64,000 bases of DNA from Aureococcus anophagefferens (Eukaryota > Sar > Pelagophyceae > Pelagomonadales > Pelagomonadaceae), in the NCBI RefSeq assembly GCF_000186865.1, contig NW_008705565.1, positions 24,577 to 88,576 on the forward strand, in the 5' to 3' direction. The notes beneath the pieces were generated by a model. That model had not been told where the DNA came from. It saw only the letters and a list, made by a program, of their open reading frames with translations, and did no database searches. Shown one piece after another: positions 1 through 8,534 of this stretch (position 1 is its first letter; each line of letters starts with the position of its first letter). The translations under genes were made by a program, and so were the position numbers.

Positions 1-1
1 C

Positions 2-2691
2 GCGGCGCGGACTCTCGACCGGCGCCGGGGCCGGCCCGACGGCGACGTGTTGGACGAGGCCGGCGCCGTCGCCGCGGCGCTCGCGGCGCTCCACCCCGCG
101 CGGCTCGCGCCGGCGACGCGGACCGTGGCCCTCGCGGGCGCCGTCGACGTGCTCCGCAAGCTCGACGGCGACGGCGCGGTCTACAACCACGCGCGGTGCC
201 AGACGCTCCGCGCGCGCGCGGCGGACGCGGCGTGCGCGCTCGTCGAAGTCCGGGAGACCCGCGACGCCGCGGCGGCCTTCGGCGCCGAGGTCCACCGCCA
301 CCTCGCGGCGCGCCGGTGCTGCGACGGCGACCAGGCCGTCTTCCTCCGGGGCCGCGTCGCCTGGCTCGCGCGGTCCGCGTCGAAGGCGCCGCGCGGCGGC
401 CGCCGGCCCGTGGACACCAGGGACACGGAGCTCTTCGCGGCCCAGTGCTGGTACGACTTCGTGGGCTGCCGCGTGCTCCGCGACGTGGCCAACTCGCGCG
501 TCGACGACAAGCTCCGGGCCAAGCGGCTCCGGCTTTTAGGGCCGAGCGAGCGCCACGCGTTCGTGCGCCACGTCGCGCCCCTCGTCCTCCGGGACAAGTG
601 CGGCGACGAGGCGCCCCTGCCCCTCGCGCCGCGCCGCGACGTCCTCGACGCCCTCGAGGCCGTCGCGCGCGCGTCCCAGGCGCTGGAAGAGAACCGGTCG
701 GGCGACGACGACGACGTCGAGGCGTACCTCTTCGCGCCGACGGACGAGCCGCGGACGTTCCCCGCGTACCTGCTGGGCACGGCGGCGTCCGCGAACGGCG
801 ACGGGGCGTGTCACGCCGCGCCCGAGGACCCGGCCGACGCCGGCGAGCGGCTCCTGGCGGAGATGATGGTGCTGAAGCTCACGCAGCGGGACAAGGAGGC
901 CGCGCAGGAGACGAAGACGCCCGCGGCGCTCGAGCTCTCGCGCCTCGAGGCGCTGCGCTGGCACCTGCGGTGCTGCGCCCTCGAGCCGCGGCGCGCGGCT
1001 CACTGGGCCGCCGCGGCCCGCACGCTCGAGGACCTCGCGGCGCCGCTGCTGTCGCTCGGGCGCCTCGCGGCGCCCGCGGGCGTCGGCCTCCGGCGCTGCG
1101 CCTGCCTGTCGACGCGGTCGCTCGTCGCCAAGCCCTTCGGCAACGACGCGGCACTGGTCGCCACGGCGCGCGAGATGCCCCGGGGGCCCTGGTACCGCTT
1201 CCCGGAGCTCGGCCAGGACTGGATCGACGCCATGGCCGAGGCCAAGGCCGAGGCGCGCCGCGAGGCCGCGAAGCGCTGCTGGGTCGTCGCCCACGGCCTC
1301 GCCAACGGCAGCCGGGGCGCCTACGCCGCCGCCGTCGGCTGCCTCTGCTACGAGGACGCGCGCGACGCGTCGAAGCTCGGCAACGTGACGACGGCGTTCC
1401 GCCATTCCACGGACGCGAAGACGGCCTTCGAGGCCGCGGCGTCGCTGGGCGCGCCGGCGACGCGCGCCTTCGCGCTCATGATGGCGGGCAAGCTCGCCTG
1501 GCGCGACGCCGCGCGGCCCTTCGACGACCGCGCGTCCGCCGCGATCGCGTCCTTCGCCGCGGCCGTCGACGCGTCGCCCGCGGCGATCGCGAAGCACTGC
1601 GGCCGCGAGGACCCGGACGTCGTCTGGCGCCTCCACGCGACGCGATTGAAGGTCGCGGCGCTCGCCGACGCGGGCCGCGCGAGCCCGACGGCGCTCGCGG
1701 CGGCCGCGGCGACGCGCTTCGCGCCGCCGTCGTCGAACGAGGACTCGGGCGCGCTGCTGAGCGTCGTCGACGACTGCCTCGCGGCCTTCAAGGCCTGCCG
1801 CAAGGACGACCCCTACCACGCGCGGGCCATCCACTACCACGGCCGCGCGTTGCTCCTCGCCGCGAAGCTGAGCTCCGCGGGCGAGCCGCCGTCGGCCGCG
1901 CGCGACGCGTTCGTCGAGGCGGCCGTCGGCGACGCGCGCGCGGCGCTCGACGCCCTGTGCGACCGGAAGCGGCCCCAGGTCGTCGCCCTCTGGCGCGTCG
2001 AGGGCGTCTCCGGCTGCCAGGCGGGCCTGGACGCGAACCACCGCAAGTACGACCGGTCGCGGTTCAAGCACCTCGCGCTCTACGTCGCCGTCCTCGCGGA
2101 CCTGAGGGACCACGACCGCCTCCGGGGCGTCGCGGGCTGGATCGCCTCGTCCAAGGAGCGGTCGCGCACGACGCGGGCCATGCTCCACACCGTGTGGAAC
2201 GCGCAGCTGCGCGCGCTCCAGACGGACCTCAACGCGCCGCGGCCGCCGGCGCCCGCGCCGCGCCGCCCGCGCCGCCCGCGCCGCCCGCGCCGCCGCCGGC
2301 CGCCGACGCCGCGATGGCGGACGCGCCGCCGCCGGCCGCCGACGCCGCGATGGCGGACGCGCCGCCGCCGGACGCCGCGGATGCCGCCGCGGACGCCGCG
2401 GACGCCGTGCCGCCGCCGCCGCCGGTCGCGGCCGGGCCGCCGCCGGCGCTCGAGGCCGCGCTCGGCCTCTTCGTCGACAGCGCCGCCCAGGTCTACAAGG
2501 ACTGCGGCCCCGACGCCGACGCGCTCCGCGTCGCCACGGAGGCCGCGCTCGTCCGCGCGGCGGCGGCCGCGCTGCCCGACGAGTTCGCGCGCGCGCCGCA
2601 GCCCGTCACGGCCGCCGCGGCGCGCGCGCTCGTCGCCGCGCGCTGGGACTCGCTCCGAAGACCCGCAAAAAGGCGCAAGTCTAACGAGTAA
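2..2691 (+). CDS. TPR/helical-repeat protein, CABIN1/Hir3-like candidate (5' partial, frame change)
   Basis: The frame is open to the left window edge, so the true start lies outside. The protein is long, helical and Ala-rich. Around 1790-2190 it carries TPR-like helices followed by a stretch (RSRFKHLALYVAVLADLRDHDRL) that resembles the C-terminal part of CABIN1/Hir3, the TPR subunit of the HIR histone chaperone complex. That assignment rests on recalled family patterns and is tentative. Near 2250-2290, inside a run of CGCCGCCCG units, the convincing frame changes by -1. The frame after it encodes a Pro/Ala linker (repeated ADAAMADAPPP) and an ordered tail ending KRRKSNE. This is either a one-base loss in the repeat (real or from sequencing) or a small unrecognised intron. 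The stop lies only 6 bp from the stop of the convergent gene at 2698. Confidence 0.6.
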   Translation, partial: GADSRPAPGPARRRRVGRGRRRRRGARGAPPRAARAGDADRGPRGRRRRAPQARRRRRGLQPRAVPDAPRARGGRGVRARRSPGDPRRRGGLRRRGPPPPRGAPVLRRRPGRLPPGPRRLARAVRVEGAARRPPARGHQGHGALRGPVLVRLRGLPRAPRRGQLARRRQAPGQAAPAFRAERAPRVRAPRRAPRPPGQVRRRGAPAPRAAPRRPRRPRGRRARVPGAGREPVGRRRRRRGVPLRADGRAADVPRVPAGHGGVRERRRGVSRRARGPGRRRRAAPGGDDGAEAHAAGQGGRAGDEDARGARALAPRGAALAPAVLRPRAAARGSLGRRGPHARGPRGAAAVARAPRGARGRRPPALRLPVDAVARRQALRQRRGTGRHGARDAPGALVPLPGARPGLDRRHGRGQGRGAPRGREALLGRRPRPRQRQPGRLRRRRRLPLLRGRARRVEARQRDDGVPPFHGREDGLRGRGVAGRAGDARLRAHDGGQARLARRRAALRRPRVRRDRVLRRGRRRVARGDREALRPRGPGRRLAPPRDAIEGRGARRRGPREPDGARGGRGDALRAAVVERGLGRAAERRRRLPRGLQGLPQGRPLPRAGHPLPRPRVAPRREAELRGRAAVGRARRVRRGGRRRRARGARRPVRPEAAPGRRPLARRGRLRLPGGPGREPPQVRPVAVQAPRALRRRPRGPEGPRPPPGRRGLDRLVQGAVAHDAGHAPHRVERAAARAPDGPQRAAAAGARAAPPAPPAPPAPPPAADAAMADAPPPAADAAMADAPPPDAADAAADAADAVPPPPPVAAGPPPALEAALGLFVDSAAQVYKDCGPDADALRVATEAALVRAAAAALPDEFARAPQPVTAAAARALVAARWDSLRRPAKRRKSNE

Positions 2692-2697
2692 GAAAGG

Positions 2698-3210
2698 TTA
2701 GTGTGCGGGAGGCGTGCCGCTGCCAGTAGCAGCGGCGGCCTCCGGCGGCGCTGGCGCCGCCGCGGCGTCCCCGGCGGCGGCGGCCGCGGCCCGCGCGCGT
2801 CGTGGACGATAGACTTGCTGGTCCGGTCGACGTCGGCGCTCCGTCTTGGCCCGGTCCTGGCGCGCGCGCGCGTCGAGCGCGGGGTACTCGGCCGCGTTTT
2901 GCTTCGCGCCGTTCGCGGCGGCGGCGAAGAGTTTCGAAGGCGCGAGCTGGCTCCGCGGCCGCGACGACGAGGGCTTCGAGCACCAGTCGAGGTGCCTGTC
3001 GTAGCTCACCTCGTCTAGAGATAAAGCTTTGAGGTGTGCCGAGGCGTCATCGGGAGCCTCTTCGCTGGGCGGCGTCGGCGCCGGCTTCGCGCCGCGAAAC
3101 ACGCCCTTTTTGGCGTCGAATTCATACGCGCGTCCGCTCAACTCGGCGCGCCGGCCGTCGTGAGATGTGTCTCCGCCGTTTTTGTGTTGATGCGGCTCCC
3201 AGCAGGCCAT
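2698..3210 (-). CDS. Small basic protein with exon-junction-complex-binding-like motif
   Basis: 170 residues from the ATG at 3210 (MACWEPHQHK). No globular family is recognised. The middle (KALSLDEVSYDRHLDWC, residues ~61-77) looks conserved. Residues ~125-138 (RRRRPDQQVYRPRR) match the pattern of the EJC-binding motif known from UPF3B, SMG6 and R3HCC1L, where a basic-Pro-Asp-x-Gln-hydrophobic-Tyr-x-Pro-Arg peptide docks on eIF4A3/MAGOH/Y14. The C-terminal ~35 residues are Ala/Pro-rich and disordered. A role in RNA surveillance or mRNP binding is inference from this motif only. The gene is convergent with the TPR protein, stop to stop within 6 bp. Confidence 0.6.
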   Translation of the reverse strand: MACWEPHQHKNGGDTSHDGRRAELSGRAYEFDAKKGVFRGAKPAPTPPSEEAPDDASAHLKALSLDEVSYDRHLDWCSKPSSSRPRSQLAPSKLFAAAANGAKQNAAEYPALDARARQDRAKTERRRRPDQQVYRPRRARAAAAAAGDAAAAPAPPEAAAATGSGTPPAH

Positions 3211-3523
3211 GGGCAGCAAGGCAGCCCCTGATTAACCATGCATCAAAGACGATTCAAGAAACCGAGATTCGGCGAACGTGCATCTGGGGCTGCCTTGTCT
3301 GCAGCATGTCCGCGCGGGCCGCGAAGCGAGTCCACGGACTGCGAGTGAGCCCCCGCGCGCCTGGCCCCTCGGAGCTAGATGCCAGCCCGGCCGCCCGTGG
3401 CGGTCGCGGCTAGGCTTGGAGTCCCAGTGCCGCGAGGCCTGGTGCCGCAAACCCCCCGGGTAGGCCCTCTAGCTGTTAACCTCTCCTAGCCTAGCAGCAG
3501 TGCGGCGCGCGCCGAAAGCCGCA

Positions 3524-3742
3524 GGGTTGTGTTTTTTAGCCCCCCCCCGGGGCCTTGGGGGGGTTTTATGGGCCCTCAGCGACCCCCCCACCCCCCGTCC
3601 CGGCGACTCCCGGCGGCCCGGACGCGTACTGGGGCGCTGTTTTCAGGAGGTTGTCGCGCCCGAGCCGAGCAGAAGTCGACCCCCCCCACCCCCGTCAAAA
3701 CCCCCCCAAGGCCCCCCCCGGTGGCAAAAAAACACAACCCAG
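3524..3742. mobile_element. MITE-like element with ~45-bp imperfect terminal inverted repeats
   Basis: The left arm (~3524-3568) starts GGGTTGTGTTTTTT and runs through CCTTGGGGGGGTTTT. The right arm (~3695-3740) is its inverted copy, ending AACACAACCC. Arms differ by a few bases and small gaps. The ~125-bp centre has no coding sense. A clear target duplication is not visible. The right end is only ~20 bp from the sulfotransferase ATG, so the element probably forms that gene's 5' UTR or promoter. The rest of the 3211-3760 spacer shows nothing recognisable. Confidence 0.55.
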
Positions 3743-3760
3743 CGCGCGACGAGGCGCACC

Positions 3761-4807
3761 ATGCGCACCGCCCTGCGCCGCCTTGCCGTCCTCGCCGCGC
3801 TGGCCCGCGGCGAGCGGCGCGGCTTCATCACGATGACCGTGCAGCGCACGGGCAGCACGTGGCTCAGCGACGAGCTCGACGCGCATCCCTGCATCACGTC
3901 GGGCAAGGAGATCTTCCTCAACGAGAAGACGGGCGACCCGCCCTGGGTCTGGAGCGACGCGAAGAAACGTCTGGCGCTCGAGGCGCTCTTCGACGGAAAA
4001 GCGTCGCTCAACTTCAGCGCGACGCGAAGCTTCGAGAAGTTCCTGGGCCGCTGCGCCGGCGCGCGCGGCGACGTCGCCTGCGGTTTCAAGTGGATGATGA
4101 GCCAGCACGTCGACCGCGCCTGGGACGCGGGCTGGCTCCCGGAGCTCTGCGCGGCGCGAAAGCTCCGCGTGGTCTTCCTCGAAAGGCTGAACCTGCTCCG
4201 CGTCCACGCGTCGACCGTGGCCAAGAACCTGGCGTCGACGAGCGCCGGCGGCCACCGGAACCCGACGGGCGAGGCGCCCAGGGAGGCCTACATCGAACTG
4301 GCGTCGGGCGACGCGCTCGTCGCGAAGCTCGAGGGCATCGCGGCGCAGTACGACGGCCTGCGGCGCGTGCGCGCCGAGGCGGCGAGGCGCGGCGTCGCGA
4401 CGCTCGCCGTGACCTACGAGGCGCTCCAGGCCGACCGCGGCGGCGGCCTCGACCGCGTCGCGCGCTTCGTCGCCGGCGGCGGCGCCTGCGACGTCGGCGC
4501 GTACGCGTTCGCCGGCAACGCGTCGCGGCAGACGCAGATCCACGCGGGGAAGCTCTCGTCCTACGTGTCCAACTGGGCCGCGGTCGTCGACACGCTCCGA
4601 CCGACGCGCTTCGCGTGCTACCTCGACGAGGACGACCTCGCCCGCCTCGAGGCGTGCCGCGACGCCGGCCGCGCCCGCGAGCCGTCCCGCGCGGAGGACG
4701 TCGGCCGCAGGGCGCGGAAGACCGTGGTGGCCGTCTGCGTCCTCCTGCTCCTCGTCCTCGGCCTCGAAAGGCGGGGCGAGCAGAGGCAGGTGCGCGATAA
4801 TTCGTGA
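3761..4807 (+). CDS. Sulfotransferase-family protein, secretory, with C-terminal hydrophobic segment
   Basis: 348 residues from the ATG at 3761 (ACCATG context); the longer open frame upstream starts without ATG and crosses the MITE. The N-terminus (MRTALRRLAVLAALARGERRG) is signal-like. Residues 28-35 (QRTGSTWL) fit the 5'-PSB P-loop of PAPS-dependent sulfotransferases, which transfer sulfate from PAPS to carbohydrates or other acceptors in the Golgi. VVFLERLN (~140) sits where the 3'-PB region is expected, but the usual Arg/Ser there is not clear. The C-terminus has a 15-residue hydrophobic stretch (VVAVCVLLLLVLGLE) plus a short basic tail, suggesting a membrane anchor at the opposite end from typical type II Golgi sulfotransferases. 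The acceptor is unknown. Confidence 0.75.
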   Translation: MRTALRRLAVLAALARGERRGFITMTVQRTGSTWLSDELDAHPCITSGKEIFLNEKTGDPPWVWSDAKKRLALEALFDGKASLNFSATRSFEKFLGRCAGARGDVACGFKWMMSQHVDRAWDAGWLPELCAARKLRVVFLERLNLLRVHASTVAKNLASTSAGGHRNPTGEAPREAYIELASGDALVAKLEGIAAQYDGLRRVRAEAARRGVATLAVTYEALQADRGGGLDRVARFVAGGGACDVGAYAFAGNASRQTQIHAGKLSSYVSNWAAVVDTLRPTRFACYLDEDDLARLEACRDAGRAREPSRAEDVGRRARKTVVAVCVLLLLVLGLERRGEQRQVRDNS

Positions 4808-4921
4808 CGCTGGTTATTGAAGCGCGCTACTTAGCGCGCTCCCTTTGGTTGAGGCCGTAAGTTGACTCGGTCGACCCGGGGCTGCGATGGCTGGGTAGCT
4901 GGGTGTTGAAACGCCTTCATC

Positions 4922-7900
4922 ATGCGCTGGGCCCTGTGGTGCGTGGCGCTCCTGCGCGTCGGCGAGGGCTTCCGCGCGTCGCGGCGCATCATCGCGGACG
5001 ACGACGACGACGACTACGACGCGGTCGGGGCGGGCTCCGCCAACCTCATCGAGCGCGCCATCGTCGAGCTCGAGGCGGAGTATGGCCGAACCTTCGACGC
5101 ACGCGAGAAGGCCGGGTTGCGTCGCTTGGGGGATGACTACGTCGCGGAGTCTGGCGAGGCGAATGGGAGAGGGGATATGATGGTCGAGTACCTCGGCGGC
5201 ACGTTCCGCGTCGGTCCGCACATCTTTGACGCGGCCGTCAAGGCCAAGCCTAGGGCGGCGAGCGGCGGGGCCAAGAAGCAGGACGGCCGCGGCGAGCGCT
5301 CCCGCGTGTCGCGGCGCGTCATCGCGGACGACGACGACGACGACGACGAGACGAACGTTTGGGAGGCCGAGATCGAAAGCGCGGTCGAGTTCTTCAGATC
5401 GGTCCGCGGCGCCGTCGTCGACGAGCGCGAAGCCGCGGTGCTGCGTCACGGGGCGGAGGAATACCTAAAGGATGGCGGCGACGCGGAGTTCTTGACCGAC
5501 TACCTCGCCAGCGCGTTCTACGTCGGGCGGGACGACGCGGACGTCGAGGAGGACCGCATCTCCCGCACCATCGCGAACCTCAAGGCCAAGGCGGAGAGCG
5601 GAGTCGCCGAGAACCAGGACGTGGCAGGGCTGCGCCGCGTGGCGAGCGACCTGGAGAAGAACCAGGAGGCGCGCCGCCTGGCGACGGCCTTCGGCGCCGG
5701 GGGAGATCATTCGGAGCGCGCGACCGCCAAGCTGTTCAAGGGGCTGAAAGCGGTCTACGGCGTGGAGCGCGCGGACCGCGACGCCTACCCGCCGGTCCTG
5801 CTCGAGCTGCTCGCCAGCCTCAGAGCGATCGGCCTCCACGACCCCGACGACGCCGCCGCCGATCCCGACGACGACGACGACGACGACGAGGCGAGCTACT
5901 GCGGCGCCTACGACGACGACGACGACGACTACGTGACGCTCGAGGACCTCGAGGAGTTCGACGGCTTCCTCGAGGCCATCGCGTCGCTGAGCGGCCCCGC
6001 GGACCCGCCGGCGGTCGACGCGGCGATCCTCGCGGGCATCGAGCGGGCGACGAGCCTCGGCTGGGACGTCGACACGCTCACCGTCGGCGGCGACGGCGTG
6101 CTCCACGTCGCCGCGGAGCACGGCCGCGCGGACCTCGCGCGCGCGCTCGTCGGCGACTGGGGCGCGTCCGTCGATCTCGGCAACGCGGCCGAGCGCACGG
6201 CGCTCCACGTCGCGGCGGAGGGGAACTTCGTGCCCGTCATGCTCGCGTTGGTCGCCGGCGGCGCCGACGTCGACGCCCTGGACGACGAGGGGTCGGCGCC
6301 CGCGCACGTCGCGGCCGCGGCGGACCGGGTCGACGCGCTCGAGGCGCTCTGGCGCTGGAACGCGAACTTCGGCCTGCGCAACGGCGACGGCGGCTGGCCC
6401 GCCGCCGTCGCCGCCGCCGCCGGGAGCCTCGCGGCGCTCGAGTTCCTCGCGGACCGGGGCCTGCTCTACGACGCGGACCGCGAACCCCCGCTCCTCGTCG
6501 TCGCCGCGGGCGCGAACCAGAGCGGCGCCGTCGCGGCGCTCCTGCTCTGGGGGGCCGCGGACCTCGACGACGCCATCGCCTACGCGGCCAGGGCCGAGGA
6601 CCGCGCGCGGGCCCGCGGGCCCGACGGCGACCGGCGCCGGTTCGCCGCCGCGCGCGGCCTCCTCGAGGAGACGCGGCGCGCGCAGCTCACGCTCATGGTC
6701 GAGGGCGTCGCCTTCGAGCTGTCCTGGGTCGCCATCGTCGCGGGCCTCGTCTTCTTCCGCGGCGAGCAGCTGCTGGCCTTCTCGCGGCGCGGCATCCTCG
6801 TCGGCGCGGGCCTCGTCGGCGTCGGCGGCCTGCCGCTCCTCGCGCTCTTCCTCCTGGCCTGGGCCGTCGTCTTCCAGGGCACGCGCTGGGCCATCCGCCG
6901 CGTCCGCGCGGGCTTCGACACCGCGGCCGCCGCGGACGCGGCCGCGCGCGAGCTCGCGAGCGAGATGGACGCGCCGCCGCCCGACGCGCTCAGGCTCGCC
7001 GACGCGTCGGCCCGGTCGGCCCGGGCCGAGGCCGAGGCCGCGGCGCGCGAGTGCGCGGAGATCCAGGCGAGCAGGACGGCGACGCACAAGGAGAAGTGGC
7101 AGGCGAAGAAGCGCGCGCGCAAGTGCGCGGTGGCCAAGGAGGAGGCGGCGAAGCGGCAGGCGAACCAGGAACGCGCGGAGGCCCTGGCGCGCGTGGAGGC
7201 CCGGAAAGCCGAGGCGGAGCGGCTCGAAGCGCTGCGCAAGAAGGCCTCGGCGGAGGCGCGCGCGCGAGACGAGGCCAAGGCTCGGGCGACGGACGCGATG
7301 GAGGCTCGCGCGCGAGAGGAGGCGCGGGCCGAGGCGCGGGCCATCGTTCGAGCGCGCGAGGCGGAGGCTGAGAGGCTCGAAGCAGCGCGCATACTTGCGC
7401 GGGCTGAGATCCTAGCGCGAGAAGAGGCGGAGGCGCGACAGAAAGCCGTGGAGGCTCGAGCGCGAGAAGAGGCCGAGGCGCGCGCCAGGGCCGAGGCGGA
7501 GCGCGCGCGGGCTGTCTTGGCCGCCCAGAAAGCGGAAGCGGAGAGGCTCGAAGCGGCGCGCAAGCAGGCCGCGGCGGAGGAACGCGCGCGACGAGAGGCG
7601 GAGGCTCGGGCGCGAGCGGCGGCCCGGAAAGCCGAGGCCGAGAGGCTCGAGGCGCAGAAGGCCGCGGCGGAGAAGGCCGAGCGCAAGAAGGCCGCGGCCG
7701 AGCGCAAGAAGGCCGAGGCCGAGCGCAAGAAGGCCGAGGCCGAGCGCAAGGCCGCCGCCCGGGCCGAGGCCGAGGCGCGGCGGAAGGCCGAGGCCGAGGC
7801 GCGGGCCGCGTTCGAGCGAGAAGCGGAGCTCCTCGGCGCCGAGGAGGAGAAGCACGCGGGCGACGACTACGACGACGCCAGGGTCGTCGAGACCCTCGCG

Positions 7901-8398
7901 GGCCTCGGCCTCGCGAGCTACCTTCCGCTGTTCCGGGAGCAGGAGATCGACGACGGCGCGCTCCTCGGCCTCGAGGCCGACGACCTCAGCGACATGGGCG
8001 TCGCCCCCGCCGCGGCGCTGCGCATCCTCTCGGCGATCAACGCCCTGCGCATGGCCGCGTCGAAGCTCGCCGTCAACGAGGTCATGGACGACTCCGCGCG
8101 GCACCAGGCCGTCCTCGAGGCCGAGCTCAAGGACCACCGCGCGCGCATCGCCAAGCTCCAGCTCGCGGACGTGCCCGAGGACCTGCTGTGCTGCATCTCC
8201 TGCGAGATCATGAAGGACCCGGTGAGCGCCGACGACGGGAACACGTACGAGCGCGTGTGCATCGAGCAGTGGTTCGCGACGGGCAAGCGGACGTCGCCGA
8301 GGACGAACGAGCCGCTGGAGTCGCTGAAGCTGCGGCCGAACCACGCGATCCGCCGGCTGACGGCGACCTACCTCGAGAGCCGGGGGCGGGCCATTTGA
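4922..8398 (+). CDS. Ankyrin - transmembrane - coiled-coil - SAM - U-box protein, copy 1
   Basis: 1158 residues from ATG 4922. Order: signal-like segment 1-17; three degenerate ~50-residue helical repeats (43-98, 151-202, 213-260), the first two preceded by an R-[IV]-IA-poly-Asp linker; acidic linker; ankyrin repeats ~385-545; two hydrophobic segments (~598-612, ~624-651); Ala/Glu/Arg/Lys coiled coil ~675-970; SAM domain 984-1043; linker; U-box 1088-1155 (DPVSADDGNTYER core, RPNHAIRRL end). U-boxes bind E2 enzymes and give E3 ubiquitin ligase activity; SAM and the coiled coil suggest oligomerisation. Role inferred: a membrane-bound ubiquitin ligase whose ankyrin region selects substrates. It is first of three tandem paralogues. 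The DNA of its SAM/U-box end is nearly identical to copy 2, indicating recent duplication or gene conversion. Confidence 0.85.
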   Translation: MRWALWCVALLRVGEGFRASRRIIADDDDDDYDAVGAGSANLIERAIVELEAEYGRTFDAREKAGLRRLGDDYVAESGEANGRGDMMVEYLGGTFRVGPHIFDAAVKAKPRAASGGAKKQDGRGERSRVSRRVIADDDDDDDETNVWEAEIESAVEFFRSVRGAVVDEREAAVLRHGAEEYLKDGGDAEFLTDYLASAFYVGRDDADVEEDRISRTIANLKAKAESGVAENQDVAGLRRVASDLEKNQEARRLATAFGAGGDHSERATAKLFKGLKAVYGVERADRDAYPPVLLELLASLRAIGLHDPDDAAADPDDDDDDDEASYCGAYDDDDDDYVTLEDLEEFDGFLEAIASLSGPADPPAVDAAILAGIERATSLGWDVDTLTVGGDGVLHVAAEHGRADLARALVGDWGASVDLGNAAERTALHVAAEGNFVPVMLALVAGGADVDALDDEGSAPAHVAAAADRVDALEALWRWNANFGLRNGDGGWPAAVAAAAGSLAALEFLADRGLLYDADREPPLLVVAAGANQSGAVAALLLWGAADLDDAIAYAARAEDRARARGPDGDRRRFAAARGLLEETRRAQLTLMVEGVAFELSWVAIVAGLVFFRGEQLLAFSRRGILVGAGLVGVGGLPLLALFLLAWAVVFQGTRWAIRRVRAGFDTAAAADAAARELASEMDAPPPDALRLADASARSARAEAEAAARECAEIQASRTATHKEKWQAKKRARKCAVAKEEAAKRQANQERAEALARVEARKAEAERLEALRKKASAEARARDEAKARATDAMEARAREEARAEARAIVRAREAEAERLEAARILARAEILAREEAEARQKAVEARAREEAEARARAEAERARAVLAAQKAEAERLEAARKQAAAEERARREAEARARAAARKAEAERLEAQKAAAEKAERKKAAAERKKAEAERKKAEAERKAAARAEAEARRKAEAEARAAFEREAELLGAEEEKHAGDDYDDARVVETLAGLGLASYLPLFREQEIDDGALLGLEADDLSDMGVAPAAALRILSAINALRMAASKLAVNEVMDDSARHQAVLEAELKDHRARIAKLQLADVPEDLLCCISCEIMKDPVSADDGNTYERVCIEQWFATGKRTSPRTNEPLESLKLRPNHAIRRLTATYLESRGRAI
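8075..8385 (+). repeat. 311-bp block identical to 10887-11197
   Basis: Base-by-base comparison shows no difference between 8075-8385 and 10887-11197 (offset 2812), including all synonymous positions. The block covers the SAM-U-box linker and the U-box. It is bounded by one synonymous difference on the left (8074 C / 10886 G) and by divergent last codons on the right. Upstream, the SAM coding regions are similar but not identical. Confidence 0.95.
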
Positions 8399-8534
8399 TG
8401 GTAACGGGAAGCGTGTTGTGAGGCGGGGTTGAGATGTGTCCGGCCACGGCAGGCTCACGGCAGATTTTTTGACACAGCGGGTCTCCGGCCGCGGCGAATT
8501 TGCCTCAAGAGCGTCGGCGCGCCCAACCTCGGGG

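Noticed and set aside
3500..3760. Extending the sulfotransferase upstream to 3500
   Set aside because: No ATG in that part and it reads through the inverted-repeat element; ATG 3761 has a Kozak-like ACC context and begins a leader peptide.
4814..5449. Minus-strand 211-codon frame under the first U-box gene
   Set aside because: Runs of Val come from antisense of the poly-Asp (GAC) tracts; no family resemblance.
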